Assembly (NCBI GenBank): GCA_026745465.1
Contig: JACYXH010000410.1
Span: forward strand, 1,642,501-1,706,500
Source of the DNA: Lota lota
Lineage: Eukaryota > Chordata > Actinopteri > Gadiformes > Lotidae
Length of the DNA: 64,000 bases
Direction of reading: 5' to 3'
The notes below the pieces were generated by a model. The model had not been told where the DNA came from. It made no database searches and saw nothing but the letters and a program-made list of their open reading frames with translations. Shown here piece by piece: positions 53,936 to 64,000 of the stretch. Positions within the stretch are counted from its first letter, which is position 1. Each line of letters opens with the position of its first letter. The position numbers and the translations under genes are program-made.

Positions 53936-55249
53936 TGCAAAGTTCACCACCTGCTGCCGTTTTGTTGAGGATGATGATGAGGTTGATGGTGAGGGAATAG
54001 GAGTTAGTTAAACGCTTCGTCTGATGCCGTTAGGCTTAATAGTGTGGCCTCTCCCACCATATTCCTTTTAAACGATATTCATTTTAACTGCTATTCCATT
54101 TAAACGCTGAATCCTCATTGCAGCATTTCAGCAGCATATACTTCTCCTTGCAGCAGTGACTGCAGTGAAAAAACCCGAAATCTAATAAAACTAAATAACA
54201 AGCGTGGTTCACACTTACCATACCTTTGGCCATACATTTGCTCACGGAAGCTAAAAACGGTAAAATAAAAATTGAATTGACACACTCAGCTTGATGAAGT
54301 CGATGAACTACAGATTATTTTCCCTCCTGTCCTTCCCACCTGCTGAGCCCAGTTAGTAGCAGGAGTTTTTAAATTGCAAGGACTTTGCATCCTGCCTCTA
54401 CATCGGTGTCCCCAGGGACGGAGCTCATAAGCATATCTCCTCCTAATGGTGGGCAGGCTGTGCACGGAGTGCAAAGACCGACACAGAAACCTTTGAAAAC
54501 ACATTCCCTCTGTTTAAAAAACAACACCACCATGTCCACATGTAACGAAGGTGCGCTCCGTTACCAATGACGTGATTCATCATAAGTGTGCATCTTATGA
54601 GTTATATTCATCCACACGTGGTTTCACAACACATAATTCTTATTTCCACATTAAGGACATGAGATTGAATAATTCATATGTTATTGGTTTATTGTTTGAG
54701 CGTGTGTTGCAGAGTCAGGAAGTCTTTTTATGTTTCGGGATGGAAATATTGGGAGATACAGGAGGGGTGCATGGGAATTAAGGGGTTTATAATATTATAT
54801 TCTGTGTTATGAATTAATTATCTTTGCAATGTAAATAGTTAGTCTACTAATTTATATAAATGTATAATACGATTATTATCATGCAAATGTGTTTGGTTTG
54901 TTTAGTTGATTTACCCGTCGAATGGTTAACAGATAATTTCCTGTTCAAGCCTGTATGATGCTGGTCATCTACCATTTGGTTCAGTACGTTGTGAGCAGGC
55001 TGAGGGTATGCTGTTATCAGTGATTGCTCGACCTGTGAGTTAGAATATATATGCTTGATTATTTAATTGTAGCCTTGGACTCATCCTCCTTATGAAACCC
55101 TCCAACCACTCATAGGTCAACTCACAGCATCCTAGTTTGAGAGCTCTCTCCGTCTGCAGGTCCCTCGCAGAAACGAATCGTTTTAGACACTCTCCGTCCT
55201 CACGTCCCATACAGAAACGATTGAAAACGCTCACAGAGGTCCGTAGGCT
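53936..55249. other. no gene recognised
   Basis: Unique AT-rich sequence. Several short frames on both strands lack known motifs. Confidence 0.4.
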
Positions 55250-55335
55250 TCAGGCCAGTAGGTGGCGATACTGTGTTTTATAAATATGACGTACACCGCA
55301 GAAGAACATTCATTAGACAACATCATCGCTAGTTT
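55250..55335. other. teleost repeat-like fragment
   Basis: CAGTAGGTGGCGATACTGTG, then TGACGTACACCGCAGAAGAA, has the look of a dispersed teleost sequence ('AGTAGGTGGC..TAATGC..CGCCAGAAGAAG') that often lies near gene starts. It is too short to classify. Confidence 0.3.
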
Positions 55336-55368
55336 GGGGCAGAAAATCAATAAAATGTACAAGCAAGC

Positions 55369-55372
<4 letters not shown>

Positions 55373-55434
<62 letters not shown>

Positions 55435-55450
55435 TGTGTGTCTGTGTGTG

Positions 55451-55489
<39 letters not shown>

Positions 55490-55502
55490 GTGTCTGTCTG
55501 TG

Positions 55503-55547
<45 letters not shown>

Positions 55548-55614
55548 CCCACTCATCCCTTTGTGTGTGGTGTGCACGGGTGTGTGTGTGTGTATATGTA
55601 TCTCAGTCATCCCT

Positions 55615-55652
<38 letters not shown>

Positions 55653-55667
55653 ATCTCAGTCATCCCT

Positions 55668-55702
<35 letters not shown>

Positions 55703-55710
55703 ATTAGAGG
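55373..55710. repeat. (TG)n/(TGTC)n compound microsatellite
   Basis: A TG tract (55373-55432) passes into a TGTC tract (to 55548). Then follow three blocks of a TG run ended by ATGTATCTCAGTCATCCCTG-like sequence, a locally duplicated unit of about 70 bp. The 215-codon Cys-Val frame is an artefact. Confidence 0.95.
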
Positions 55711-58700
55711 GAACATAAGGGATGGCTTGGTCCAGCCTTTACTGGTTCTAGATGTGAACCTGGACAGATGGGTTCCTGGTGTGTGTGTGTGTGTGTCTCA
55801 TACTCATTCCTTTGTGTGTGCTCGGATGTGTGTGTATGTGACATTTTTTTCCTTTCAATTAATACTGCTAAACCAGGTTATAATCTTTTTTTTTTGTTCT
55901 GTGCTGTAGGAGTATCATAGGAAATAAAAACATTATACTTAGAATCACGCATTGATTTTTGTTGGCAGGTGTATTATCAAAGGTGTTATCTGTGTATCCA
56001 TCTCCATCAAGCTGTAACTGCTGGTGCAATATTTCATTTATGTCATTTATGCTTCCTGTATTTAATGCAGCAGTATATTTGACTGTAATATACTGTATAA
56101 TGTTATGAGTTTCATTCTGCAAAATGTGTTCTCATTAGTGAATGGCAAGAAGCCAACAATGATGAACAATTAGGGAAAACGTGCCTGACTCTCTGTGTGT
56201 TGGCAGTCTTCTTAGTCTAATCTAATGCACACTTACACACACAGTAATCCCCTTCTAATTTTGAATTGATCCTGCCTGGAAAATTCCACCAATGCTACTT
56301 CCACTAAGTAAACACAAGGCAATTACTCCAACTAAATGAATCCTGTTACATGTACATTTTGTGGGAAATCTTAGCTAAAGTGTTTACTTTTTCTAAGCCC
56401 TGTAAACTTAAAGCATCAAATATATTGATATTTAAAAAATATACTGGGTTAACTTGTACATTCTCATTTGTATTCTGTATGTTACGCATTGCTTATGGAT
56501 TTATGAAATCAGCTGATCTCAACTCCAGATCCAGGATTGCTCAAAACCCGAGCACACACCCATTTTAATTCCCAAAGCAACACTTGTTAGCTCAATCTCA
56601 CTGTATTCCACAAACATATAATTTGAAACAGTAATTAAACAGATCTATTACTGAGGGATATATACACGTGTTAATACTAAATATTGATTTGTTGAATGAG
56701 AGCATTCCATCTGTCTGAATAAAAGGGGTGACTGACCATCTGCCAGAGCAAATCAAACATAAGCTTGCAGATTCATCTGATTCCCAGCCTATATTGTCCC
56801 TTGTTGATCGTATTTTCATTGTCAGGATTGTGCTTAGCGGCAATTGTAAACATCCTGCCTTAATAACATCAAGTTACAGATATAGGCCTTTTTTTTTTAG
56901 ATGTCTGTATCTACAGATTGACTGGAAAACGTTGGTCATCACTTGGACTAAGCACACTGAATGCCAACCAGCATCCAAAAGCAAAGCAAAATAATTAAGC
57001 AAAGAACAGATTTGGGTGACCAGGGACTTTAAAGTCCTCTGGGATTCATTAGTTTCAGGCCAGTCAATCATCAGGGGAATGGGCTACCCTGGCCAGGTGC
57101 TAGATATTGGGTCTGGCTGCAGGTGTTCAGTCAGTTTTAAATTGGAGCTGTAGAGAGAACACCTCTAGTTGTCTCTTCACAAAAGCACAGTTGCTGATCT
57201 TATATACTGTTGTGAGGGTTGTAGGCAATTTGTCTATCTTTTTGATAGACTTGTATATGTCTGAGCTTGTTTGATGGACCAATATGTTTATCGTTCCCTT
57301 TGAACAAACTAATCTGTGCTGATTGAAACGGTTCTTCTCGCTGAGGAAAAGCCCTTAACCGATGATGGCTGGAGGATGCCGGAGGTGAGTCGATCCCTTA
57401 ATCATTAATAATAAATCTTGAGTCTTAATCAATTAATACTAATTTGCCTGACCGTGGCCAGGTGAACTGGAAATCTGTCTGAATGAGAGGGGGGACAGAC
57501 CCTCTTTATCAATTAACTGATGGAACGTTTGGTTTTGGACGGTGCAAATCAAAATCCATAATGAGTCGCAGGGAAGAATATAAAAGTAAAAAGAATAAGA
57601 AAGCAACAATTAATTCAGAATTGACTAATATTTAAAGAATTGAGGCCTATAACAAATAATAACTTAATGGCATATATCTTCAAATAACTTAAGGATGGTA
57701 AGTACACAAGTAATTCAAAGTGTTGTGACGATCCCATACATGTTACTAATTGGGATCCGAAAAAATAAACACACTTCAGGCTCCAAAAGGTGACATGGGA
57801 TAACATGCATCTACTATCAAAAGTGGTTATGGGAATACCTCCATATTTACCATGACATGGTTTTGGCGCCCCAGTGGCTAAGCAATTGTATAAATGAGAA
57901 AGTGGTCCCTTTCATATCCTTTCAAAGCCTTTCAGTTGAATTGGTACTTAATTACAGACATTTTAGAGACATTTGACTTCCATAATCTGCACAGGAAATC
58001 GTAAAGGTGCCTGTACTTCCTCCACCAATCTCTATTTAATTTGGTTAATCTGAATGTCTAACATGTTACATGTACAAAATGTTGCCTAGCAACTCCAGAT
58101 GTAGAAACACTTTAACTATGACCTTTTACCTCCATTTCTATTCCCCACCAACCTAACTACCTATGCTACAAACCCATTAATAATGTGCAACATCTAAGTT
58201 TATTTAGATTTCATCATACGGAACACCCTCTGTAACCATGTGGCAAGGTTATGGATGGCTCACGATTCATGACTGATTACTCAATGTGGTAATCTCTAAG
58301 ACTCTCTGATACCTTTAGTGAAAAGCAGTAATTTTTCCCAGAGATACAAACAGTGTTGCCACCGACACCCAGTTTTTAACATTCATAACACTGCAAATGC
58401 AAGGGCTTTCATCGGTGGGCCAAATGCTCAATAACCAGTGTTACCTCTGTCAGCAATAGATACTGATTTAACATACATTTATTTCCTGGAAAATCGTTGA
58501 GATTGCCATTCTAAACACAGTGTAGTCTAAGTAGGGAACTCTAACTGGCTCACTGATGGCTTGCCGATTCATCATTTGTAATATTCATTAACGTATGCAA
58601 CCATTGAAATGTAGCTGGAAACCTGCCGTCAGTAACGCCCAGGTCAGTGCTGACCATTTGTCAAACAGCTGATGGCTCAGCTGATTCTGACATTGGTCGT

Positions 58701-58780
58701 TGTAAGCTAACGCACTAGATAGCATTTTGTGTGTTTTGAAGCCTACACACGCGGTCAGGCTGTCAGTTACAGAACCTTCA
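55711..58780. other. no gene recognised
   Basis: Long AT-rich unique stretch. Near 57363-57390 a short frame, ATGATGGCTGGAGGATGCCG, is followed by GAG|GTGAGT, a good splice donor, but nothing else supports an exon. No RNA gene, repeat or transposon end was recognised. Confidence 0.35.
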
Positions 58781-59290
58781 GGTCCCATCCCCACTTATCC
58801 ACTGGCTCCATAACTTCCTGTCCAATAGACCACAGGCAGTGAGGGTTGACAACTCACTCAGCCGTCATCGTGTTCTGAGCCCCTCCCTCCACATCACACC
58901 ATGGACACAAGCGCTGCCAACAGATTCTGCCATTTGTAAACTGAAACACCTGTCTGCCCCACCACACCTTCTGCTCCTCCTTCTCGAGCCAGTTCTTCTA
59001 TATGAAGCCATCTGCTTTAACAGCGTAAAACGCTGAAACTCACTAATTGGACTCACCATTTCCAATCACCATTCCCAATCAATCACCTCCATTCTGACCC
59101 GAAAGGGACAAGTCACTGCCCCCATCTCCTATCCAATCCATAATCACTCTCTACTGGACCAGCCGTAACTCTTATTTTAATGTGTCTGTATGTATTCACT
59201 GGCTTGGTTACGTCTTGTGTATGTACACTGTGTTTAAACATGCACCCCTATGTTGTGAAAAGGAATTTCCTTAATTAATGTCTATTACTT
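58781..59290 (+). mobile_element. LINE remnant of the CR1/L2/Rex1 group (RT fragment plus 3' end)
   Basis: In one frame from 58791 the sequence reads PLIHWLHNFLSNRPQAVRVD then NSLSRHRVLSP. This matches the reverse-transcriptase block 'W(I/L).(D/N)FL.NR.Q.VRV......VLSP' of fish CR1/L2/Rex1-like LINEs. The usual GTPQGC stretch before VLSP is missing, and sequence soon after 58890 no longer follows the RT. The end (about 59180-59275) has the TGTATGTACACTGTG and GAAAAGGAATTTCC form of LINE 3'UTRs. It is a 5'-truncated, internally deleted old copy. Confidence 0.7.
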
Positions 59291-60099
59291 TTACGCTATG
59301 TACTACACTTAAAACTAAACTAAAGCCCCAAAAAAGGTCCAAAATATGTCCATTAGTATATTCAATTGTAGGCCTACTGAATGTGCCGGGGTATCTTACG
59401 TGACGTATTGTGAGGGGAGTCTCTAACGTAAGCTGGACCGTCATGTGCACTTCCCTGTTCAGACATTGGGAGTTAAAGTGCATCTCTAGTGCCCTGTGCA
59501 GTTTGGGTTTATTAGCGAAAAGGGGATGTACCCTTAATCTAGGCAAATTAACAATTACGTTAATGATCCAAATGCAAGTGTGAATCAAGTGGCCTAATGG
59601 TAAGTATCCTTTCCTAAGCTCCTCTCCAATAGATGGGTTTTTCCAAAGTTGTATATAACATTTGTTCAGTGTGAAGGCCTTCTCCACATCCTGCCAAGTC
59701 AAATAGCTGTGTATGGTTAACAAAGCAGGTGAAGTGGAGTGTAAACAACCAGATACTCAATTTAACAAGACAGAAAATGAATAGCACAGATGTAGATTAT
59801 AAAGCCTCAAACCACAGTAAACCACAATGGTTTCATTTGTTTGCTTATTGTTTTATCACTTACAGTTCTTTCAAAAACACCCTTTGTTCAGCATTTAACA
59901 GCTGCATAAAGTCAGACATTTTGGGGGGAAAACCCTAAACACACGATTTCTTGAAACACACGGTTTCATCCATAATGAATCCATTTGTCAATCAATCCTG
60001 TCTTCTGTCCTTTAGTCTACCTCATGTTTTTTGTACCAAAACATTCTCACATAATTAGTCATTCAAATAATAAAATAAAGTTCAAGTGGTATGATCAAC
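59291..60099. other. no recognisable feature
   Basis: AT-rich unique sequence. The 150-codon minus-strand frame at 59271-59723 is not repeat-driven but has no domain I recognise. Confidence 0.35.
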
Positions 60100-60520
60100 T
60101 TCAATTAATAATTTGCATATCTTAAGCCTTCAATGTGAGTTATTGTCTGAACGTCATGCAGAGTTCACAATGTTTTATTTAGCCCAAAACACACCGCCGA
60201 GTTGGGACACACGCCAAATGTGTTTTTAATTATCATGTCCAAAATAGACTTATGTCCTATACGAGTCCTATACGAGTCCTATACAAACGAGCCAATATAC
60301 TGCCCGCTACATTCACACTCCTTGTGTTGTGCTCCGTTAATTAAAACAATATGATTGAAAATAAATTGGGTCAAGATACAAATATGAAATTCACGCTGTT
60401 TTGGGATTTCATTATGTAATGCAGTTGATTAGCATAAAGCGGAGTGGAAAATAATCTAATTTCATAAAATGTGAAATGTTAATGTAATCTGAATACAAAA
60501 ACCTAATGTACATATTATGG
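60100..60520. promoter_or_regulatory. candidate conserved non-coding element
   Basis: Non-repetitive, homeodomain-rich block (TTAATAATTTGCATATC; TTTTTAATTATCATGTCC; CTCCGTTAATTAAAACAAT; GTTGATTAGCATAAAGC; GGAAAATAATCTAATTTC). It contains a small ACGAGTCCTATA repeat (60254-60288, three 12-bp units). Confidence 0.42.
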
Positions 60521-61654
60521 CTTCAAATGTATCTAAATCAAAACACACACACACATGCACTACAATTGCCTGACAAAATGGTCTGCTAAGATCAGAAGCA
60601 ACAGAGCTTAGGGATGCCCTCTAAATGGGAGAAGTCGTGTTAATCATTGTCTGTGATTAACCTTCGTTTAGGGCTAACCCACATCCCATTATAAGGACCA
60701 CATTTATGCAGGACATGGGGGTTAGCTGACCGGGCCCCCACTTTACATACGGAATCAGCTGGCTATGGGAAATCGATCTCCCCAAAGACAACAGGCTGAT
60801 GGTCCCTGCATACCAAAGGGCCTCAAACTGATTTGCACAAATTAAAATTAACCTTGTCCCCTTTTGCCCCCTGGTGAGTTATGTGTGATGCAATCTGAGA
60901 GGACACAGAGAAAGACCTGGGCATCTTGGGCCTGCCCAGTCCTACCTGGGAGGCACCTGGTGCAAGTGCCCCCAAAGGTTTGGTAGGAGACACTGAACCA
61001 CTGCCTCAGCCAATGCTCAGCTTTCATCTTCGTAAAACCGAATTGCATATAATTATTAGGGTTGTCGATTTCGATTTAGTGCAATTAATTATACACGTAT
61101 TCTAGAACACATTTAAAACAAGTTCCCAATCAGAGCATTGAATCACTGAACAAATGTAGTCTATGTCGCCCCTTTGAGCTATGTCACATGATGTCACCAA
61201 CGTACATCAACGACTTCAACATAATGGAAATGGATGATCAAATTCAGATTTTCTTTTACTACTTTCCATTGTCGTATCGGGTGTTAGAAATGACCCAGTA
61301 CTTGTGTTCTCATGAAAAACAGTTACTGTTACTGTATTATTTCTGTTTTGAAAGGCAGCACATGTTAATAACAAAAGCCACAAAATAAATGTTGTGGGGA
61401 GAAAATACAATAAAAGCTAAAGAATTCTAACGTGATTTAATATCCGTGCAGTTGTGAAATGATGAAGGCATAATAATCGTGAAACCCTGATCCAAATTAC
61501 GTATCGTCCGCAAGATGAGGTTTACCTGGTCGCCAACTACAATGGTCCCAATGCGTTATCAATACCAGTGAAATGACCTGGTGTGTTCATCATTTATTTG
61601 TTTAGTCCAGACGGATGAGAAACCTTTCATAGAGCAAGTAGACCTGTTCCGAGC
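60521..61654. other. no gene recognised
   Basis: Unique sequence with a very short CA run near 60542. No coding exon, RNA gene or transposon end was recognised. Confidence 0.4.
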
Positions 61655-61985
61655 AAATTAATTTGTTGCCACCCCATTATTCCCAATCCCTCCCAGTGTT
61701 TTCCTACTTAGCAAACTGCTGCTCGTGTTGTCTGAAAAGACTCCTCTGCTACTCAGCTAACAGAGAACAAACAACAAGCATTAAGCCGATCGATGCGGCT
61801 GTACTCTTTTATTATATCATATTGCATCATCGTTTCTTGTCAGCTACTTTATACGGGTGCAAGGAGGGCACCAGGGATGGATGTACTGCATGTAATGCAG
61901 AGCTTCTATTAATAACTTGTCTCACTTGGTGCTCAATTCCATTTCTAGTCATCCATTTGTTTTCATATAGTTAATTTCCCAACAA
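61655..61985. promoter_or_regulatory. candidate conserved non-coding element
   Basis: Non-repetitive block with GAGCAAATTAATTTGTTGCC (a near-palindrome centred on AATTAATT), CATTAAGCCGATCGATGCGG and TGTACTGCATGTAATGCAG. A 103-codon plus-strand frame coincides with it but shows no domain. Confidence 0.4.
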
Positions 61986-62084
61986 AAATCTAAATCTAAA
62001 TCTATCCACTTCTGACTGCAATGTGGCAGCGAAATCATCCATGTCCTTTTTCAAAGGCTATTGATTAAAAACATATATATATAT

Positions 62085-62340
62085 TAGCAGCTGATTGTCA
62101 TCTACAATGGAAGCACTCATTCAAATGAATCAGACATACTTGGCCATCAGGAAGGAAAAGGTACATGACTCTACAAGCTCTAGAGAAAATATTGCTCATA
62201 GGTTGAATGCTTTTGCAAATGGCAATCACATCTCTTTATTGTTATACAGCTATAAAGGCTCTTGTTTCTGCATCTGGGTCCTTAACGTCAAATCCAATTC
62301 TAAAATGCACAAAATGCCTTGAAGAAAGTTGTTGAAAAAT
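62085..62340. promoter_or_regulatory. candidate conserved non-coding element
   Basis: Non-repetitive block with AATGAATCAGACATAC, GAATGCTTTTGCAAATGGC and CTCTTTATTGTTATACAG (SOX-like ATTGTT core). It lies between two other candidate elements. The role is inferred from motifs and context. Confidence 0.38.
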
Positions 62341-62751
62341 AAGACGTGCATGAAAAAGACCCAAAGGGATACCATTTAAAAGTATTTCAATTTGCTTTTG
62401 TGTAATCTCCATCAGGGAGCATATCTCAGTTGGTTAAACTCTAACCTTCTGTAGTCTGTTTGCTAAGAGCCACATTTGTGGGGGGTACTCTATCCTCCTT
62501 TAGATTGTTTGCACACTTATTGACCTCTTGCACTTGTAGCGCAATTCCAAACGTGTGGACGATGAGACGTTGGTATCCTGAACTCAACCCAATAGCTGAA
62601 AAAGCTGCGGCTTTGGCTACAACGCTGTTCTGTCATTTGATCCTAGCTTGTTTGTTTCCAGCTCAGCCTGGGATCCTCAGATAGCCACCCGATCAAAGGA
62701 GGCGTAGAGCAGGAGAAAGAGGGCTTGAAGGGGATGGAACAAAAGCACTTA

Positions 62752-62753
<2 letters not shown>
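62341..62753. other. no gene recognised
   Basis: Unique sequence. A phrase ATATCTCAGTTGGTTAAAC near 62419 recalls a pol III A-box but no B-box follows. Confidence 0.4.
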
Positions 62754-62791
<38 letters not shown>

Positions 62792-62820
62792 TGTGTGTGT
62801 GTGTGTGTGTGTGCGCGCGC
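62754..62820. repeat. (TG)n microsatellite
   Basis: TG tract with one CTG interruption and a GCGCGCGC end. Confidence 0.96.
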
Positions 62821-62924
62821 TCATCTAGTCTGATGAATAATGACATGAATAGATTGGGTCTGAAGTCTTTATTTTCCCTGTTGACTTGGAGTCACCAGTG
62901 TGGAAGCCAAGAGTAACGTATTGT

Positions 62925-63090
62925 GATAATTTGCTTTCCATAGGAAAACCAGCCGCAGAAACACACTCATCAATTTTGCATCAGGGTTAATTTGGCCTAA
63001 TAGCTGTCCATTAACAAAACCAATTGCCTTGCGGCTTACTCCCCTTCCTTCAAAGGGATTTTCTTTGTTGTTAGGATTTTCTTTGGCTCT
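62925..63090. promoter_or_regulatory. candidate conserved non-coding element
   Basis: Non-repetitive block with CATCAATTTTGCATCAGG, GTTAATTTGGCCTAATAGC and CATTAACAAAACCAATTGCC motifs. This texture is typical of deeply conserved enhancers. Confidence 0.4.
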
Positions 63091-63166
63091 TTTTCTCGCA
63101 CAAACAGAAAAAAGCACAAATGCACATGCACCCAAACCCACATCCATCAACGTGCACAGATAGGTG

Positions 63167-63190
63167 CCCCCCCCCCCCCCCCCCCCCCCC
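63167..63190. repeat. poly-C tract (24 bp)
   Basis: Uninterrupted C homopolymer on the plus strand. Confidence 0.95.
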
Positions 63191-63289
63191 ACTCTACTTA
63201 TCAGGTATCTCTTCTATGTCCCTCCAGGCACCCTGTAGAACACACCATCCCTTTATCATTTGCAAACATCTCTTCTGCAAACATGATTA

Positions 63290-63709
63290 AACGTGTTGGT
63301 GTACGAGGGCACGTGGGGAAAGATGGGTGGTGGTGGTGGAGTCGATCCTTCAGAGGTTGAAATACGACATATCCTTTTATGATTGCGTCGGACGCGGAGA
63401 GATTGCAGTGGTGACATCAAGGTCCTCAGGTGAGTGACTAGCACACAGACACTCAGAGTATCTCGGCACCATTTCCATAATCTTGTTTCACTGATCCGCG
63501 GAGTGAATGTGGCGAAACGACGGCAGCTTCGACTCATTTTTGACCACCCACTCCTGATGGCTCTCTATGGACCGGAGGCCTCCATGAATAAATACATGTC
63601 TTAAGCTCTTAAACGCAGACGTTGATGACATGCCCCCGCCCCCCCCCCTCACTTCCTCCCCCTTCCCCTTTGCAGGCTGCAGCAGTTAGGATGGAAGAGT
63701 AGAGTCTAC
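63290..63709. other. CpG-enriched stretch with splice-donor-like site
   Basis: CpG is higher than in the flanks (GCGTCGGACGCGGAG; GATCCGCGGAGTG; GGCGAAACGACGG). CCTCAG|GTGAGTGA near 63425-63438 is a strong plus-strand donor, and CCCCCTTCCCCTTTGCAG (ending at 63675) a strong plus-strand acceptor. No coding frame links them, so a non-coding transcript or chance are both open. Confidence 0.3.
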
Positions 63710-63715
63710 ACTTAC

Positions 63716-63827
63716 CTCGTGCCCAGGCGTTCTCACGACGGAACGCCTGGGACGTGGCACTTGAAATGTGCGGATATTGGTGAGAGGGCGGTACTTCCGG
63801 GCATGCTTCGAAGGGAGCGATATCCAT
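63716..63827 (-). other. possible first coding exon (minus strand)
   Basis: On the minus strand an ATG at 63827-63825 in a good Kozak context (G at -3, G at +4) opens 37 codons beginning MDIAPFEACPEVPPSHQYPH. The frame runs into a perfect GAG|GTAAGT donor, with the exon ending at 63716. I do not recognise the peptide. No partner exon was found, though one could lie anywhere further left. It could equally be chance. Confidence 0.22.
63722..63751. other. perfect hairpin (11-bp stem, 8-nt loop)
   Basis: CCCAGGCGTTC (63722-63732) pairs exactly with GAACGCCTGGG (63741-63751), with loop TCACGACG. GC-rich and stable, it sits inside the possible minus-strand exon. Confidence 0.92.
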
Positions 63828-64000
63828 TTCAGTAACATGGGATCAGTGGGGAGAGAGCAAGAGGGACTACCGATAGTGATAAATGTATATATGTTTACGA
63901 TATTGCTTTGTCAAATCCTTCTTCAAAACACCATATTTATTCTCCTTGGCAGTGTTCTTTTTTTGTTGTTAACTGGCATACACGTTGGAGATCGGAAATT
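63828..64000. other. no recognisable feature
   Basis: AT-rich sequence up to the window edge. On the minus strand this would be the promoter or 5'UTR side of the possible exon. No TATA or initiator is obvious. Confidence 0.4.

Noticed and set aside
55262-55909. 215-codon Cys-Val-rich frame starting MAILCFINMTYTAEEH
   Set aside because: Apart from about 38 leading residues it is a translated TG/TGTC microsatellite. The leader has no recognisable domain.
56845-56866. TGTAAACATCCTGCC, resembling the miR-30 5' arm
   Set aside because: The downstream sequence contains no GGATGTTTGC-type partner, so no miR-30-like hairpin forms.
62414-62460. tRNA-like A-box (ATATCTCAGTTGGTTAAAC)
   Set aside because: No B-box or cloverleaf follows, so neither a tRNA nor a SINE is supported.

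Overview
This window looks like intergenic or deep-intronic DNA from a ray-finned (teleost) fish. No complete protein-coding gene, rRNA or tRNA could be supported. The teleost assignment rests on several signs: very long pure dinucleotide microsatellites ((GA)n up to about 258 bp, (CA)n/(TG)n up to about 108 bp), many minisatellites, decayed LINE 3' ends of the fish L2/Rex type (including the 'CCTGGTTAA..AAAGGTTAAATAAA' type tail at 8.6 kb), and short non-autonomous DNA transposons with inverted ends. Nothing allows a species name. Nearly all long open frames fall in simple or tandem repeats whose unit length is a multiple of three, so they are not evidence of genes.

Layout. 0-8.5 kb: mostly featureless sequence with two CpG-rich islets (0.7 and 3.7 kb) and CA/GA microsatellites. 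The 3.7-kb islet carries a perfect TTACGTAA palindrome and a CACGTG box and reads like a regulatory element. 8.5-12.2 kb: an L2-type LINE tail, a CpG-rich islet, a second CpG-rich patch with a TCTCGCGAG motif and a small ORF, then a 458-bp MITE with 21-bp inverted ends. 12.6-21.5 kb: minisatellites with units of about 17, 50, 15 and 66 bp, and an approximately 865-bp fold-back MITE at 16.7-17.6 kb. 20.3-36.9 kb: several stretches with the composition of vertebrate conserved non-coding elements (20.4, 23.5, 31.0, 34.1, 35.1 kb), between microsatellites and a CT-rich minisatellite. 38-46 kb: the densest tandem-repeat district, with a 24-27 bp array, a two-phase 44/43-bp array, 59-bp units and a palindromic GAGCTC array. 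46-56 kb: CT, CA, GA and C homopolymer tracts, two LINE tails, an E-box plus octamer element beside a perfect hairpin, and a minisatellite split by an insertion. 56-64 kb: a LINE reverse-transcriptase remnant, then a run of CNE-like blocks (60.1, 61.7, 62.1, 62.9 kb). At the right edge is a possible minus-strand first exon with a good Kozak context and a consensus splice donor.

Overall inference: a gene-poor region sprinkled with candidate enhancers, as seen around developmental transcription-factor genes. The target gene is not in the window. CNE calls were made by eye from homeodomain/POU-type motifs, AT-rich but non-repetitive texture and lack of repeat signatures. They have not been tested by alignment.
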